Source: Oscillospiraceae bacterium (lineage in GTDB: Bacteria; Bacillota; Clostridia; UBA1212; SIG427). Taken from it: a stretch of DNA of 64,000 nt. The position numbers were made by a program, and so were the translations under genes. How positions within the stretch are numbered: position 1 is the stretch's first letter; every line of letters begins with the position of its first letter. Below the pieces are notes generated by a model that was not told the origin of the DNA, did not search any database, and saw only the letters and a list, made by a program, of their open reading frames with translations. The stretch lies in assembly GCA_015069135.1 (NCBI GenBank), contig SVJE01000005.1:62001-126000 (forward strand), in the 5' to 3' direction. Of this stretch, positions 1 to 10,523 are shown one piece after another.

Positions 1-40
1 TTGAAACAGTATTTTACCCCTAAAGGTAAAATTTTGTCAA

Positions 41-832
41 CTAAAGCCCCAATAATACTGCGCCATTCTCCCACAGAATCTGTCTTTCTTCCTCATGACT
101 TAAGCCAAGACTTCTTAAATATGCAAGTTCAGAAGCCGGATCCCACATAGGGAAATCAGAACCGAACAATACCTTATCAGTACCGAAAGCTTTTATAGCC
201 TCAAAAGCCTTCTCTTTCGTTATATGATAGAAGCTGGAAGAACAGTCAACGTATAAATTAGGAATTCCGGTCAGTTTCTCCATAGCCTCCTCTAAATTAC
301 TCCAACCGGAAAAATGAGCTCCGATTAAAGTAATCTCCGGCACCTTCTCCAAAAACTTTAAAATATTTTCCGGATTAGAAAATTCATACCTTGGATCACC
401 TGCATGAATAAGCAGTGGCACCTTTCCTGCAAATAAACGACACATCTCCACAGATCGGTCACAATCAATGGCAAACTCCTGGAAATCAGGATGCAGTTTA
501 ACACCTTTAAGGCCTAATTCCAGCAAATGCTCCACATCAGTTTCTAAATCTTCACTTTCCGGATGCAAAGTACCGAAGCCAATTAACTTACCGGGATTAA
601 GCTCCACCTGGGAAGCAATAAACTCATTTATCTTCTTAACCTGAGCCGGTGTAGTAGAAACAGAGTGAACCAAAAAGTTGGTAACTCCGCATTTCTCTCC
701 TGCCTCTATAAGCCCCTTAACCGTACCATCCATATCCATGGGAATGTCGTAGAACCTTCCCACACTTTCTACTGCCTTAGCTGCAATCTTGTCAGGATAT
801 ATGTGACAATGTGCATCTAAAATTCTTTCCAT
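41..832 (-). CDS. Amidohydrolase family protein (Amidohydro_2 type)
   Basis: A 263-residue TIM-barrel metal-dependent hydrolase. The N-terminal DAHCHIYPD supplies the paired metal-binding histidines. KLHP near residue 115, IHAGD near 143, GAHFSGW near 171 and FGSDFPMWDP near 225 are the further strand-end motifs of the Amidohydro_2 (ACMSD-like) family. Members hydrolyse or decarboxylate small cyclic or carboxylated substrates; the substrate here cannot be told. No signal peptide is seen, so it is probably cytoplasmic. It starts 13 bp after the glycoside-hydrolase-like gene, with AGGTAAGG as ribosome-binding site, so the two are probably co-transcribed. Family assignment is firm, specific function unknown. 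Confidence 0.85.
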   Translation of the reverse strand: MERILDAHCHIYPDKIAAKAVESVGRFYDIPMDMDGTVKGLIEAGEKCGVTNFLVHSVSTTPAQVKKINEFIASQVELNPGKLIGFGTLHPESEDLETDVEHLLELGLKGVKLHPDFQEFAIDCDRSVEMCRLFAGKVPLLIHAGDPRYEFSNPENILKFLEKVPEITLIGAHFSGWSNLEEAMEKLTGIPNLYVDCSSSFYHITKEKAFEAIKAFGTDKVLFGSDFPMWDPASELAYLRSLGLSHEEERQILWENGAVLLGL

Positions 833-845
833 ACTACCTTACCTC

Positions 846-2909
846 TTAAATTTTATAAATATAGTTGAATCTTCCAAATGGTGCGCAATCGCCATCCTTA
901 TAGAAGTTCATAACATCATTAAACTCAATATTGTCAGACCACTTAAATTCAAGATTTATTTCTTTATCCTGTCCTACCATACTTCGTGGAATAACAACAT
1001 ACATTTTATCATAATTGTAAAATGTCTTTACCTCTGAAATTTCCTTTTTGCCCTCAGCTGTAAATTCATATATTTTACCGCCGGAAACTAAATAATCATA
1101 ACCTTCCCAACCTGTGGCTTTGTTACGGTCGCTGTCAATAAGAAGTTCCATTACATGGTCACCGCTTAAGTTAAGAGGGCGATATGTTTCCGCGTAAAAA
1201 TACAGATTGTCCTTATCATAAGCAACTCTTGCGTTGGTTATATTGTTTCGCCCTGATTTGTTAATGTAGTGGTAACCACCAAGACCCTTAAAATCTCTGT
1301 TGGCCTCTGAACCTACATGAGCCACATAATCCGGTAAAATGTTTCTCCAAGCCTCAAAATCACCATCATTAACAGTTACAGGTGTATTTGGAATCTCCAC
1401 ATGCTTAAGGCCTTTGAACCTTCTGATATTTGCAGCCATCTGGAGATAATATGTGTCCAAATAACCATCAATATCCGGTTCAATATCACGGCTGTGTTCT
1501 CTGTCAAAGTGGTCAACAAATGCAATCTGGCCACTACCATCACGGATGTATGACTCGTCAGTCCATTTGCCCATTGTCCACTCATTCCAACCTGTAATAA
1601 ACACAAAATCAGGATCTATTTCACGGGCATAGTCCCATTGCTCCTGAAAGTTATAACCATAGAGATGAGAATCCTCTGTCAGTTTAGCAAACTTATCTTT
1701 ATACGTATAGCTACGTCCAAAAGTATTTCCTTCGTTAAAATGAGTTACTATAAGTCCCTCGCGACAATTCTGTGCAACACCTACAGTACACATTTCATAT
1801 GTACCGTCAGGCTTAAGACCGTAACCGTTCTGAGGAGCTATTTCAAGCCAGCCCCACTGGTCATCCAGCCATGGACCACCTGCGTATAAAGGCTGTGGTT
1901 TTCTGTATGTAAAGAAATCTTTTATTTCGTTTATAAGTATTGTGTCTTCAGGACAACAACCTTCTTCCGGTGGAAGACCGTCTTTATATGCCAAAATCAA
2001 AGGTTTATTGTCCCACATAAACCAAAGGTCACTGTAAAGCCCCGGTTTATATAAGTCCTGATAAAGGCCTTTAAGCATAACATATGTACAATATATACCT
2101 GCAAAGTTAAGCATAAAAACAATTTTAGGTACCTTGATACCATCGTCTTTAGCCTTTTTCATTTCAGCCAACAAAGGCATGAATGAGTCCTTCCACAAAA
2201 AGCTTCCGTTAGTATTGTCAAAAATAATCACGTCCACACCGGCATCAGCAAAATACTGCATATGTTTTCTGATTACATATGGATCGTCGTTTCTGTAAAA
2301 ACCGTAAAATGGTTCGTTCCAGTGTACTACATCATGGTAGGTCCACTCAGGATGGTGAATATTAAACTCCACTTCGGGACAACGTTTCATAAGCTGAGTT
2401 AAGTTTACAGGCCTGTTGTTAATATCTTTTTGTCTCCATGTCCAATAGAAAATACCCACCAATTTATCTTTTGGGGCTCCCACTTCTGCTGCATCAGGAA
2501 GAGAGCGACCCAACATATCCACCGCAGTGGTAAGATCGTTAAGCGTATCTCTTACCTCCGCTGTGGATGGCTCATATTTAATTTCATCATAAGGACTATT
2601 CTCTGTAAAATGAAATTCTTTGATTAAAGCACCATGTCGGTCAGTGTAAATTCGGATTGTATGTGCTCCCGGAGATATTTCCGGAATCTCAACTCTTTGT
2701 ATTTCAGTTTCATTTTCAGGAGCTGTATTGTTAATGGCAAATTCAGCCTTAACTACATCATCTACAATTAATTTCATCATTGATGACAAAGATGTATTTC
2801 TAAGTGTTATGTCAAGACCTTTAGAAGACTTTTCAAACACTACGTTTTCAAATATTTTGTGTTCATCATTTGGCTGAACAGTCCAGTTCGCATTTATTAA
2901 AGCACTCAT
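846..2909 (-). CDS. Putative glycoside hydrolase with C-terminal CBM9-like domain
   Basis: A 687-residue protein without a signal peptide. Residues about 1-110 look like a beta-sandwich. The middle (about 145-480) resembles GH71/GH99-like TIM-barrel proteins: VGIFYWTWRQ, a histidine-rich stretch, then KHMQYFADAGVDVIIFDNTNG and later FVFITGWNEWTMGKW. The end (about 520-687) has the ARVAYDKDNLYFYAE and LLIDSDRNKATGWEG pattern of CBM9-like or DOMON-like sugar-binding modules. Absence of a secretion signal suggests an intracellular enzyme or one acting on imported glycans. The start is preceded by AAAGGAG. It is followed by an amidohydrolase. The family call rests on motif recall and the substrate is not predictable. 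Confidence 0.6.
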   Translation of the reverse strand: MSALINANWTVQPNDEHKIFENVVFEKSSKGLDITLRNTSLSSMMKLIVDDVVKAEFAINNTAPENETEIQRVEIPEISPGAHTIRIYTDRHGALIKEFHFTENSPYDEIKYEPSTAEVRDTLNDLTTAVDMLGRSLPDAAEVGAPKDKLVGIFYWTWRQKDINNRPVNLTQLMKRCPEVEFNIHHPEWTYHDVVHWNEPFYGFYRNDDPYVIRKHMQYFADAGVDVIIFDNTNGSFLWKDSFMPLLAEMKKAKDDGIKVPKIVFMLNFAGIYCTYVMLKGLYQDLYKPGLYSDLWFMWDNKPLILAYKDGLPPEEGCCPEDTILINEIKDFFTYRKPQPLYAGGPWLDDQWGWLEIAPQNGYGLKPDGTYEMCTVGVAQNCREGLIVTHFNEGNTFGRSYTYKDKFAKLTEDSHLYGYNFQEQWDYAREIDPDFVFITGWNEWTMGKWTDESYIRDGSGQIAFVDHFDREHSRDIEPDIDGYLDTYYLQMAANIRRFKGLKHVEIPNTPVTVNDGDFEAWRNILPDYVAHVGSEANRDFKGLGGYHYINKSGRNNITNARVAYDKDNLYFYAETYRPLNLSGDHVMELLIDSDRNKATGWEGYDYLVSGGKIYEFTAEGKKEISEVKTFYNYDKMYVVIPRSMVGQDKEINLEFKWSDNIEFNDVMNFYKDGDCAPFGRFNYIYKI

Positions 2910-2973
2910 TTCAAGAAGGCTCCTTTCGAAACTTAATAAATCAGTGTAATTTTACCAAAACTTTATTATATAT

Positions 2974-3867
2974 TCAATGTTTCTGAGAAATAACCAAGCC
3001 TGACAAAGTAAGTACAGCCCCCACGGCAGCAGGGATTGTCAAAGGCTCTTTCAAAAGTAATACGGAAAATACAATAGTGGTCACAGGGTTTGCGTAAATG
3101 TATAGGCTTGTCTTTACAGGTCCAATAAGTTTCATGCCGTAATTCCATACAACAAAGCAGACTGCAGATGCAACCACACCTAAAAAAATCATATTCAGAA
3201 GATTTTTCGAGTCGACGAATCTGGTAAAATCCCAGTTGAAACCCATTATTGCTCCGGCAGGTATCATAAAAATCAATCCGTAGATGAAAATTCTTCTGGT
3301 TGCCTGAATCACATTACCTTTGCCCGGATATTTCTGTAAAATAACACAATAAACCGCCCAGGATATTGCCGCACCTAAAGCCAGCATATCTCCCAAAGGG
3401 TTTATTTTTAACTGTACACTTCCGTTAAAAGAAATTAAAAAAATGCCAACCATTGCAACAGCAAAGCCCAGAAAGAAATTCCATCTTAGTTTGATAGTTT
3501 TACTTACTATTCTTGCCGCTAACGCGGTAAAGAGGGGGGCTGTTGCCACAATAAGACTGACATTTGATGCATACGAATATGTAAGAGCTATATTCTCTAA
3601 CAGGAAGTACAGAGTAACTCCCGTAATTCCCGCCAGAGCATAAAAAAATTCTTGCTTAAAGCCTGACCATTTTAACACCTTCGGATAGACCAGGAAAAGT
3701 ATAATTACTGCAATAGCAATTCTGAAAGCCATTATTTCTAATGGCGCAAAATCTTTAAGAAGCACCTTTGTGGATACAAAAGTTGTGCCCCATACCAAAA
3801 CACAAAGAATTGCACAAAGATGTCCTATTACAGTTTTATTTTTTCCAGAAAGGCTTTTTATCTCCAT
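2974..3867 (-). CDS. EamA/DMT superfamily permease
   Basis: A hydrophobic protein of about 297 residues with around ten predicted membrane spans in two homologous EamA halves. The first half opens with [20 protein letters not shown], and the WGTTF/WGxxF pattern is typical of drug/metabolite transporters. These permeases export amino acids or metabolites; the substrate is unknown. Its start lies inside the end of dnaJ: with ATG at 3867 the overlap is 32 bp. An upstream TTG at 3894 has the better-spaced AAAGGAA ribosome-binding site, so the start is uncertain by nine codons. The overlap suggests read-through from the heat-shock operon. Confidence 0.8.
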   Translation of the reverse strand: MEIKSLSGKNKTVIGHLCAILCVLVWGTTFVSTKVLLKDFAPLEIMAFRIAIAVIILFLVYPKVLKWSGFKQEFFYALAGITGVTLYFLLENIALTYSYASNVSLIVATAPLFTALAARIVSKTIKLRWNFFLGFAVAMVGIFLISFNGSVQLKINPLGDMLALGAAISWAVYCVILQKYPGKGNVIQATRRIFIYGLIFMIPAGAIMGFNWDFTRFVDSKNLLNMIFLGVVASAVCFVVWNYGMKLIGPVKTSLYIYANPVTTIVFSVLLLKEPLTIPAAVGAVLTLSGLVISQKH

Positions 3868-4957
3868 CCTTAGATATATCTTCTCCCATAGCAATTCTAA
3901 GTTCCTTTAAGAGTTCTTTTTGTTTGTCATTAAGTTTCTTTGGAATAACCACATTAACTTTAACAAAATGATCTCCTCGACCTGAACTCCTCAATTTTTC
4001 TGTACCCTTATTTTTTAGCTTAAAGGAAACTCCAGGCTGTGTACCTGCAGGAATATCCATTTCAACTTTACCATCCAAGGTGGTTACCTTAATTTTATCT
4101 CCCAATGTAGCCTGTATAAAAGAAATCGATGTTTCTGAATATACATCAAAACCATTTCTTCTTAGTTCCTTATGGGGTTTTATTCTTATGGATACCAACA
4201 GGTCTCCTGCCGGACCTCCTCTTGTACCGGGTTCACCCTGACCACTTAAAGATATAGCCTGACCTTCATCAATACCACCAGGTACTTTAACAATGGTTTT
4301 TACAGCTTTACGCACCTTACCATTACCGTTACACACAGAACATGGATCGTTTATTATTTTACCTGTACCATGACATCTGTCACAGGTTCTGGTTGTGGAA
4401 AAATTCCCGAAAGGTGTAGCCTGTGTAGCCTGTACCTGTCCCCTACCACCACAGGTAGGACATGTACTTGTAGCTTTTGATTTAGATCCTGTGCCTTCGC
4501 AGGCGTCGCAGGATACATACTTGTTTATGGTGACTTCCTTCTCTACGCCAAAAGCAGCTTCTTCAAAAGTAAGCTCCATATATGTTTTAATGTCAGCACC
4601 ACGTTGAGGACCGTTTCTTCTTCCGCCTCCGCCAAAGCCACCACCGAAACCTCCTCCAAAGAAGGATTCAAATATATCTTCAAAGCCAAAGCCTCCACCA
4701 TAACCTCCGGCACCGCTACCCATAGACGGATCAAATGCCGCATGGCCGAACTGGTCATATTTAGCTCTCTTTTCTTTATCACTCAGAACTTCGTAAGCCT
4801 CTCCCGCTTCCTTAAACTTCTCCTCGGCTTCTTTGTCACCGGGATGCAAGTCAGGATGATACTTCTTAGCAACTTTTCTGTAAGCCTTTTTTATTTCATC
4901 GTCACTGGCGCCTTTGTTAACGCCAAGGACTTCATAATAGTCCCTTTTATCTGCCAT
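3836..4957 (-). CDS. dnaJ: Chaperone protein DnaJ
   Basis: A 373-residue type I J-protein, co-chaperone of DnaK in the cytoplasm. The J domain (1-70) carries HPD at 34-36. A Gly/Phe-rich linker (about 78-125) contains several GGGFGG runs. From about 150 come four CxxCxGxG zinc repeats ([32 protein letters not shown]), followed by the client-binding domains. Length is normal for the family. It is the last gene of hrcA-grpE-dnaK-dnaJ and is separated from dnaK by a strong hairpin that could set the lower dosage of DnaJ. Regulation is through the HrcA/CIRCE site upstream of hrcA. Confidence 0.98.
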   Translation of the reverse strand: MADKRDYYEVLGVNKGASDDEIKKAYRKVAKKYHPDLHPGDKEAEEKFKEAGEAYEVLSDKEKRAKYDQFGHAAFDPSMGSGAGGYGGGFGFEDIFESFFGGGFGGGFGGGGRRNGPQRGADIKTYMELTFEEAAFGVEKEVTINKYVSCDACEGTGSKSKATSTCPTCGGRGQVQATQATPFGNFSTTRTCDRCHGTGKIINDPCSVCNGNGKVRKAVKTIVKVPGGIDEGQAISLSGQGEPGTRGGPAGDLLVSIRIKPHKELRRNGFDVYSETSISFIQATLGDKIKVTTLDGKVEMDIPAGTQPGVSFKLKNKGTEKLRSSGRGDHFVKVNVVIPKKLNDKQKELLKELRIAMGEDISKDGDKKPFWKK

Positions 4958-4980
4958 TTGTATTCCCTCTGAATAACCAA

Positions 4981-5016
4981 AGAACGCCGGGAAGTTGAAA
5001 ATGCTTCCCGGGTTCT
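4981..5016 (-). promoter_or_regulatory. Hairpin between dnaK and dnaJ
   Basis: The arms AGAAC-CCGGGAAG and CTTCCCGG-GTTCT pair with a single-base bulge around a nine-base loop. No T-run follows on the minus strand, so it does not look like a full terminator. Such intercistronic stem-loops often protect the upstream dnaK message or reduce read-through into dnaJ. The structure is seen, the function inferred. Confidence 0.6.
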
Positions 5017-5048
5017 GCGGAAAAATTTTATTTTACCATAATAATATA

Positions 5049-6944
<1,896 letters not shown>

Positions 6945-6968
6945 TTAATTTATCTGTGATGGGCCTTA

Positions 6969-7553
6969 TCAGTTGGCTACTTTAACCATACTGTATCTCA
7001 GCACCTTGTCACCCTGTTTGTAACCCTTCTGGAACACTTCAACAATTTCATTTTCCCCGTAAGCTTCGTCATCTATGTGCATTACTGCGTTGTGAAGATT
7101 CGGGTCAAAAGTTTGTCCCTGGGCTTCAATTTCTTCTACACCGTACTGTGCCAATAAATCAGTGAATTGTTTGAATATAAGCTCTACACCCTGTTTATAT
7201 GCACCATCGGAACATTCTGCGGCCATTCCTCTTTCGAAGTTATCCAATACCGGTAAAATATTTTTTAATATGTCCAGTTTAGCGTCGTTGTACCTGGCAT
7301 CCATCTCTCTGGCTGTACGCTTTTTATAGTTGTCATATTCTGCAGCCATTCTCATGTATCTTCCCTGAGTGTCTTCCAATTCTTCTTTAAGTTTTTTAAT
7401 TTCTTTGTCCGACTTGTCGGATTTCTTTTTGCCGGCTCCGAAACCTTTCTTTTCTTCTTTTACTTCTGCCTCAACCTCTGCAGTTTCTTCAGAAGTTTCA
7501 CAAGTCTCAACTGTTTCATCTGTTTGGTTGTTTACTTTTTCCTTTTCTTCCAT
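6969..7553 (-). CDS. grpE: Nucleotide exchange factor GrpE
   Basis: A 194-residue GrpE, the ADP/ATP exchange factor for DnaK. The first 55 residues are highly charged and probably disordered. The next 55 or so form the long dimeric coiled coil (KKLKEELEDTQGRYMRMAAEYDNYKKRTARE), followed by the PVLDNFERGM helix. The C-terminal beta domain contains GQTFDPNLHNAVMH, the family signature, and ends YKQGDKVLRYSMVKV. It lies between hrcA (14 bp upstream) and dnaK (54 bp downstream) in the usual operon. Confidence 0.98.
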   Translation of the reverse strand: MEEKEKVNNQTDETVETCETSEETAEVEAEVKEEKKGFGAGKKKSDKSDKEIKKLKEELEDTQGRYMRMAAEYDNYKKRTAREMDARYNDAKLDILKNILPVLDNFERGMAAECSDGAYKQGVELIFKQFTDLLAQYGVEEIEAQGQTFDPNLHNAVMHIDDEAYGENEIVEVFQKGYKQGDKVLRYSMVKVAN

Positions 7554-7567
7554 TATAAAAGGACCTC

Positions 7568-8644
7568 CTATTGTTTATTCTCACGGCTTTCACCTAGTTG
7601 GCTGACTTCGTGATTAAGCCGCTTTCTTATAAATTCCAGTGCTGATATTACCTTTGAATAATTCATTCTCTTAGGGCCCAACACTCCTATTGTACCTATC
7701 AAGGTATCGTTTATACTGTACGAAGCAGAGATAACAGAACAGTCAGACATTTCTTCGTTAGGATTCTCTGCGCCTATTCTTATAGTAAGACCATTAGGGT
7801 TTTCATCTGAGGTGAAAATGTCTTTTAACATATCATCCTTATGAAGCACCTCCAACATTGCCTTTGCTTTTGTAACATCACCAAATTCAGGGTGAATAAG
7901 AAGATTTGAATCTCCCTCATGATGTATCTCTGTGTCATCACATTGAGCAACGCAATCAAGCACACCGTCAATTAATGGTAAAATTCTTAAGTTTTCACTA
8001 CCAAGCAGCATCATCAGGTCGTTTATACTAAACTCTCTTACTGTTTCAGCGGTTAGGCCTGCAAACTGATCATTTACTATGGAAGAAAGTCTCAATACGG
8101 TTTCCGGTGTTACCGTGCTGTCTAACATAACCATTTTGTTCTTTATAGCATCGTTGGACATTACCACTACTACCAGAGCTTTTCCTTTTTCTATTGGCAC
8201 TAGCTGAACTGCCTTAACGGAAAGCTTGTTCACAGAAGAAACCATAGAAACTGCTGTGTAAGGAGTAATCCTACTTAATAAATTAGAAGCAACTTTTATT
8301 ATTTCATGAAACTCACTGATTTTATTTTCAAGATACTGCTGAAAATTAACCAGTTCTTCGCTGTCACTTCTCTCTGCCGCAAGAATTTCATTTACGTAAG
8401 TTCTATACCCCTTGTCTGAAGGAATTCTTCCTGCTGATGTATGAGGCTGAGTCAGGTATCCCATTTCTTCCAGATCTGCCATTTCATTTCTGATGGTTGC
8501 AGGACTTAGGTTCATGTTTGTCTTTTTTGCTATGGTCCTTGAACCTACAGGCTCTGCACTACTTACATAATCGTCAATAATCGCTTTTAATATGATAAGT
8601 TTTCTTTCGTCCAGGGCATCCTGTCTGTTTTTCTCTTCTGACAT
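7568..8644 (-). CDS. hrcA: Heat-inducible transcription repressor HrcA
   Basis: A 358-residue repressor that binds CIRCE and is kept active by GroEL in this family. The N-terminal winged helix (about 13-80) includes SRTIAKKTNMNLSPATIRNEMADLEEMGYL and HTSAGRIPSDKGYR, the HrcA signature. A GAF-like domain follows, ending IGVLGPKRMNYSKVISALEFIRK. It is the first gene of hrcA-grpE-dnaK-dnaJ. A perfect CIRCE operator lies 69 bp upstream of its start, so the operon is autoregulated. Length is as expected. Confidence 0.98.
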   Translation of the reverse strand: MSEEKNRQDALDERKLIILKAIIDDYVSSAEPVGSRTIAKKTNMNLSPATIRNEMADLEEMGYLTQPHTSAGRIPSDKGYRTYVNEILAAERSDSEELVNFQQYLENKISEFHEIIKVASNLLSRITPYTAVSMVSSVNKLSVKAVQLVPIEKGKALVVVVMSNDAIKNKMVMLDSTVTPETVLRLSSIVNDQFAGLTAETVREFSINDLMMLLGSENLRILPLIDGVLDCVAQCDDTEIHHEGDSNLLIHPEFGDVTKAKAMLEVLHKDDMLKDIFTSDENPNGLTIRIGAENPNEEMSDCSVISASYSINDTLIGTIGVLGPKRMNYSKVISALEFIRKRLNHEVSQLGESRENKQ

Positions 8645-8712
8645 CTGACTCTCACCACGCTTTCTTTCCTTAACAATATCGCTGCATATATTATATGTAG
8701 TTTTTTATGTTG

Positions 8713-8739
8713 TTAGCACTCTTTCTGTTTGAGTGCTAA
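8713..8739. promoter_or_regulatory. CIRCE operator
   Basis: A perfect TTAGCACTC-N9-GAGTGCTAA inverted repeat (arms 8713-8721 and 8731-8739), the exact HrcA binding consensus. It starts about five bases downstream of the predicted transcription start of the hrcA operon, where bound HrcA would block initiation. Confidence 0.97.
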
Positions 8740-8750
8740 CAACTGTATGT

Positions 8751-8779
8751 ACTATACACCCATATATTTCCTTTGTCAA
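8751..8779 (-). promoter_or_regulatory. Promoter of the hrcA-grpE-dnaK-dnaJ operon
   Basis: On the minus strand TTGACA (8779-8774) and TATAGT (8756-8751) are separated by 17 bp. This vegetative sigma-A type promoter places the transcript start just before the CIRCE element. Confidence 0.8.
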
Positions 8780-8800
8780 TAGTTAAAGTCAGTTAAAGTC

Positions 8801-8849
8801 AAAAAAATTATTGCTAAAGAGTAAATTTTTCTTCAGCAATAATTTTTTT
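8801..8849. other. AT-rich 15-bp inverted repeat between hrcA and rpmB promoters
   Basis: The arms AAAAAAATTATTGCT and AGCAATAATTTTTTT are perfectly complementary around a 19-base loop, with A- and T-tracts outside. It could act as an insulating terminator in either direction between the two divergent promoters. A direct tandem AGTTAAAGTC lies beside it at 8781-8800. No gene is seen in this 285-bp gap. Confidence 0.6.
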
Positions 8850-8859
8850 AAATTACCTC

Positions 8860-8889
8860 TTGATTTCTCTATACTGTTTGTAGTATAAT
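8860..8889 (+). promoter_or_regulatory. Promoter of rpmB
   Basis: TTGATT (8860-8865) and TATAAT (8884-8889) with an 18-bp spacer stand 40 bp before the rpmB start codon, followed by a strong AAGGAGGTG ribosome-binding site at 8915-8923. Confidence 0.75.
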
Positions 8890-8929
8890 AGCTTTCGCTG
8901 TTTAGAGATTCAACAAGGAGGTGTTGTAA

Positions 8930-9133
8930 ATGGCAAGATGTGAGTTTTGTGATAAGGATATGATGTTTGGTCGTCACATCAGCATTACTCGTTCTCAGGT
9001 CAGCAGACGCGCTAAGAGAAACTGGAAGCCTAACGTAAGAAGGGTTAAAATTTTAGATAAAGGTACTACTCCCAGATATGCTCATGTATGTACCTCCTGT
9101 TTAAGATCCGGTAAAGTAACTAGAGCTATCTAA
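8930..9133 (+). CDS. rpmB: 50S ribosomal protein L28 (zinc-binding form)
   Basis: A 67-residue L28 of the large ribosomal subunit. The sequence begins MARCEFCDKDMMFGRHISITRSQ and has C-x2-C pairs at the N-terminus (CEFC) and later (CTSC), so it is the zinc-ribbon, C-plus paralogue type. It ends GKVTRAI as is usual. It has its own promoter, an AAGGAGGTG site and a downstream hairpin terminator, so it is monocistronic. The neighbouring spoVM is also the usual neighbour of rpmB in Bacillus. Confidence 0.97.
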   Translation: MARCEFCDKDMMFGRHISITRSQVSRRAKRNWKPNVRRVKILDKGTTPRYAHVCTSCLRSGKVTRAI

Positions 9134-9150
9134 GATTACGAGGACATTTT

Positions 9151-9180
9151 AAGTCACGAAGATTTTCTTCGTGGCTTTTT
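9151..9180 (+). terminator. Terminator of rpmB
   Basis: AGTCACGAAGA and TCTTCGTGGCT form an 11-bp stem (one G-T pair) with a TTT loop, followed by a run of T. It lies between the convergent rpmB and spoVM and may also serve spoVM less strongly. Confidence 0.85.
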
Positions 9181-9199
9181 TTCTTATGTTTTAAACATC

Positions 9200-9283
9200 C
9201 TATGAAGATACCTTTTTTATACCGAATACTTTTCGCAATACGGCACCAATTATAGCAGGTGCTTTAACAACTACGATTTTCAC
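9200..9283 (-). CDS. spoVM: Stage V sporulation protein M (27 residues)
   Basis: A very short gene with a GTG start and a clear GGAGGT ribosome-binding site six bases upstream. The product begins MKIVVVKAPAIIGAVLRKV and ends FGIKKVSS. This matches the SpoVM amphipathic-helix peptide: a short extended N-terminus, a proline near position 9, a hydrophobic helix, then a basic tail. Known SpoVM recognises positive membrane curvature on the forespore and anchors SpoIVA for coat assembly. The position next to rpmB repeats the Bacillus arrangement and supports the call. It would be missed by gene callers with a length cut-off. Confidence 0.88.
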   Translation of the reverse strand: MKIVVVKAPAIIGAVLRKVFGIKKVSS

Positions 9284-9378
9284 AAATCTACCTCCAAATA
9301 AAAGATTTTATAATATCAAAATATTAGTTCCAATCATAAAGTGTGATTACCTGCATACAATTTCACGAGGTGTTGAAT

Positions 9379-9903
9379 GTGAGTCACAAAATCAAAACGT
9401 CCATAATAGTGGCTGTAGGCCTTTTATGCAGTTGGATAATTTTTATCTCAATCCTGCTTCTTTCTAACGGTTCAACCACAACCATCTCAATGTCAGTGTC
9501 TGTCCCCATGAAAAATCCTGTGCTTACATTACCTGAGGGATTTTTTTCTACCCCTGAAGTTTTTGAAGGTAACGAAGTACTATACCACCTGAATTTAGAA
9601 AACACCCGAGAAAATATCCGGGGTTACTTTCAGATTATTTCTACGGGGACAGACCTTGAAGAATATCTTGAGACTGCAGAAAAATATAAGGCTGCGGATA
9701 TAGACAGGTTCAAATCTTTTCATGGGGACAGACACAGTTCAATAATTTGGGAATATACTACACCAGAAAGTTATGTGCGGTCATTTTTCATAAAAAAAGA
9801 ACAGCACATTTATACACTTGTGCTGTCCACTGATATAAACACAGGTTCTGCTGAAAAACTGGAGTATTATTTTAAAGAGATAACCGATAATCTGGTTATT
9901 TAG
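9379..9903 (+). CDS. Hypothetical membrane-anchored protein carrying three repeat copies
   Basis: A 174-residue protein I do not recognise. The GTG start at 9379 is chosen because CGAGGTG ends eight bases before it. Residues about 8-30 form one hydrophobic signal-anchor segment, and the rest appears to be a small extracytoplasmic domain of alternating beta strands and a helix near the middle (DLEEYLETAEKYKAADIDRFK), loosely like DUF/PsbP-type folds. Three copies of the dispersed repeat lie inside (9496, 9655 variant, 9724), read as VSVP, GTDL and GDRH. Its stop overlaps the end of the convergent nth by four bases. Function unknown. Confidence 0.6.
   Translation: MSHKIKTSIIVAVGLLCSWIIFISILLLSNGSTTTISMSVSVPMKNPVLTLPEGFFSTPEVFEGNEVLYHLNLENTRENIRGYFQIISTGTDLEEYLETAEKYKAADIDRFKSFHGDRHSSIIWEYTTPESYVRSFFIKKEQHIYTLVLSTDINTGSAEKLEYYFKEITDNLVI
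9496..9735. repeat. Dispersed 12-mer cluster 1 (GGGGACAGACAC)
   Basis: Exact copies at 9496-9507 (as GTGTCTGTCCCC) and 9724-9735 (as GGGGACAGACAC), with a variant GGGGACAGACCT at 9655-9666. All lie within a 525-bp hypothetical gene, in both orientations. Confidence 0.9.
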
Positions 9904-10523
9904 ACTCTGCCCTTGGAAGGACATACATCTCCAAGAACACATTGGTCACATTTTGGTTTCCTGGCCGGGCAGACTGCTCTTCCGTGAAGTACTAATCTAT
10001 GACAAAAAGCACTACTCTTCTCCGGCGGTAAAATTCTCCATAAATCTTTTTCTATTTTTTCAGGGTCTTTGTTCTTGGTAAGTCCCAATCTGTTTGTAAG
10101 ACGAATACAATGCGTATCTACCACCACAGAAGGTTTACCGAAAGCATCACCCAAAACAAGATTGGCAGTCTTACGGCCTACCCCTGCTAAGCTCAGCAGA
10201 TCTTCCATTGTGTCAGGGACTTCTCCTCCGTATTCAGATAAAATACGCTGACAACAGGCCACTATATTTTTAGCTTTGTTACGGTAAAATCCAGTAGATT
10301 TTATTAGCTCCTCAACCTCAGTAACATCCGCTTCAGCAAAAGATTTTACATCAGGAAACCTCGCAAACAATGCAGGGGTCACCATATTAACTCTGGCATC
10401 GGTACATTGTGCTGAAAGCTGTGTACTTATTAAAAGTTGCAGAGGATTCTCGTAATCAAGAGAACACTCTGCCACCGGATAAAGCTCTTCTAATTTTTCT
10501 ATAATAACATCAATTTTATTCAT
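9900..10523 (-). CDS. nth: Endonuclease III
   Basis: A 207-residue DNA glycosylase/AP lyase that removes oxidised pyrimidines in base excision repair. The start MNKIDVIIEKL at 10523 is preferred over an upstream extension because it begins the family alignment. The helix-hairpin-helix LLSLAGVGRKTANLVLG contains the catalytic Lys, VVVDTHCIRLTNRLGL the catalytic Asp, and the C-terminal C-x6-C-x2-C-x5-C cluster (CPARKPKCDQCVLGDVC) binds 4Fe-4S. It overlaps the end of the histidine kinase gene by eight bases, so the two-component genes and nth are one transcript. Confidence 0.97.
   Translation of the reverse strand: MNKIDVIIEKLEELYPVAECSLDYENPLQLLISTQLSAQCTDARVNMVTPALFARFPDVKSFAEADVTEVEELIKSTGFYRNKAKNIVACCQRILSEYGGEVPDTMEDLLSLAGVGRKTANLVLGDAFGKPSVVVDTHCIRLTNRLGLTKNKDPEKIEKDLWRILPPEKSSAFCHRLVLHGRAVCPARKPKCDQCVLGDVCPSKGRV

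Noticed and set aside
2966..3148. A 60-codon minus-strand frame overlapping the EamA transporter
   Set aside because: It lies in another frame of the transporter gene and has no supporting features.
9343..9378. Upstream ATG giving twelve extra residues to the hypothetical protein at 9379
   Set aside because: No ribosome-binding site precedes it, whereas CGAGGTG is well placed for the GTG at 9379.
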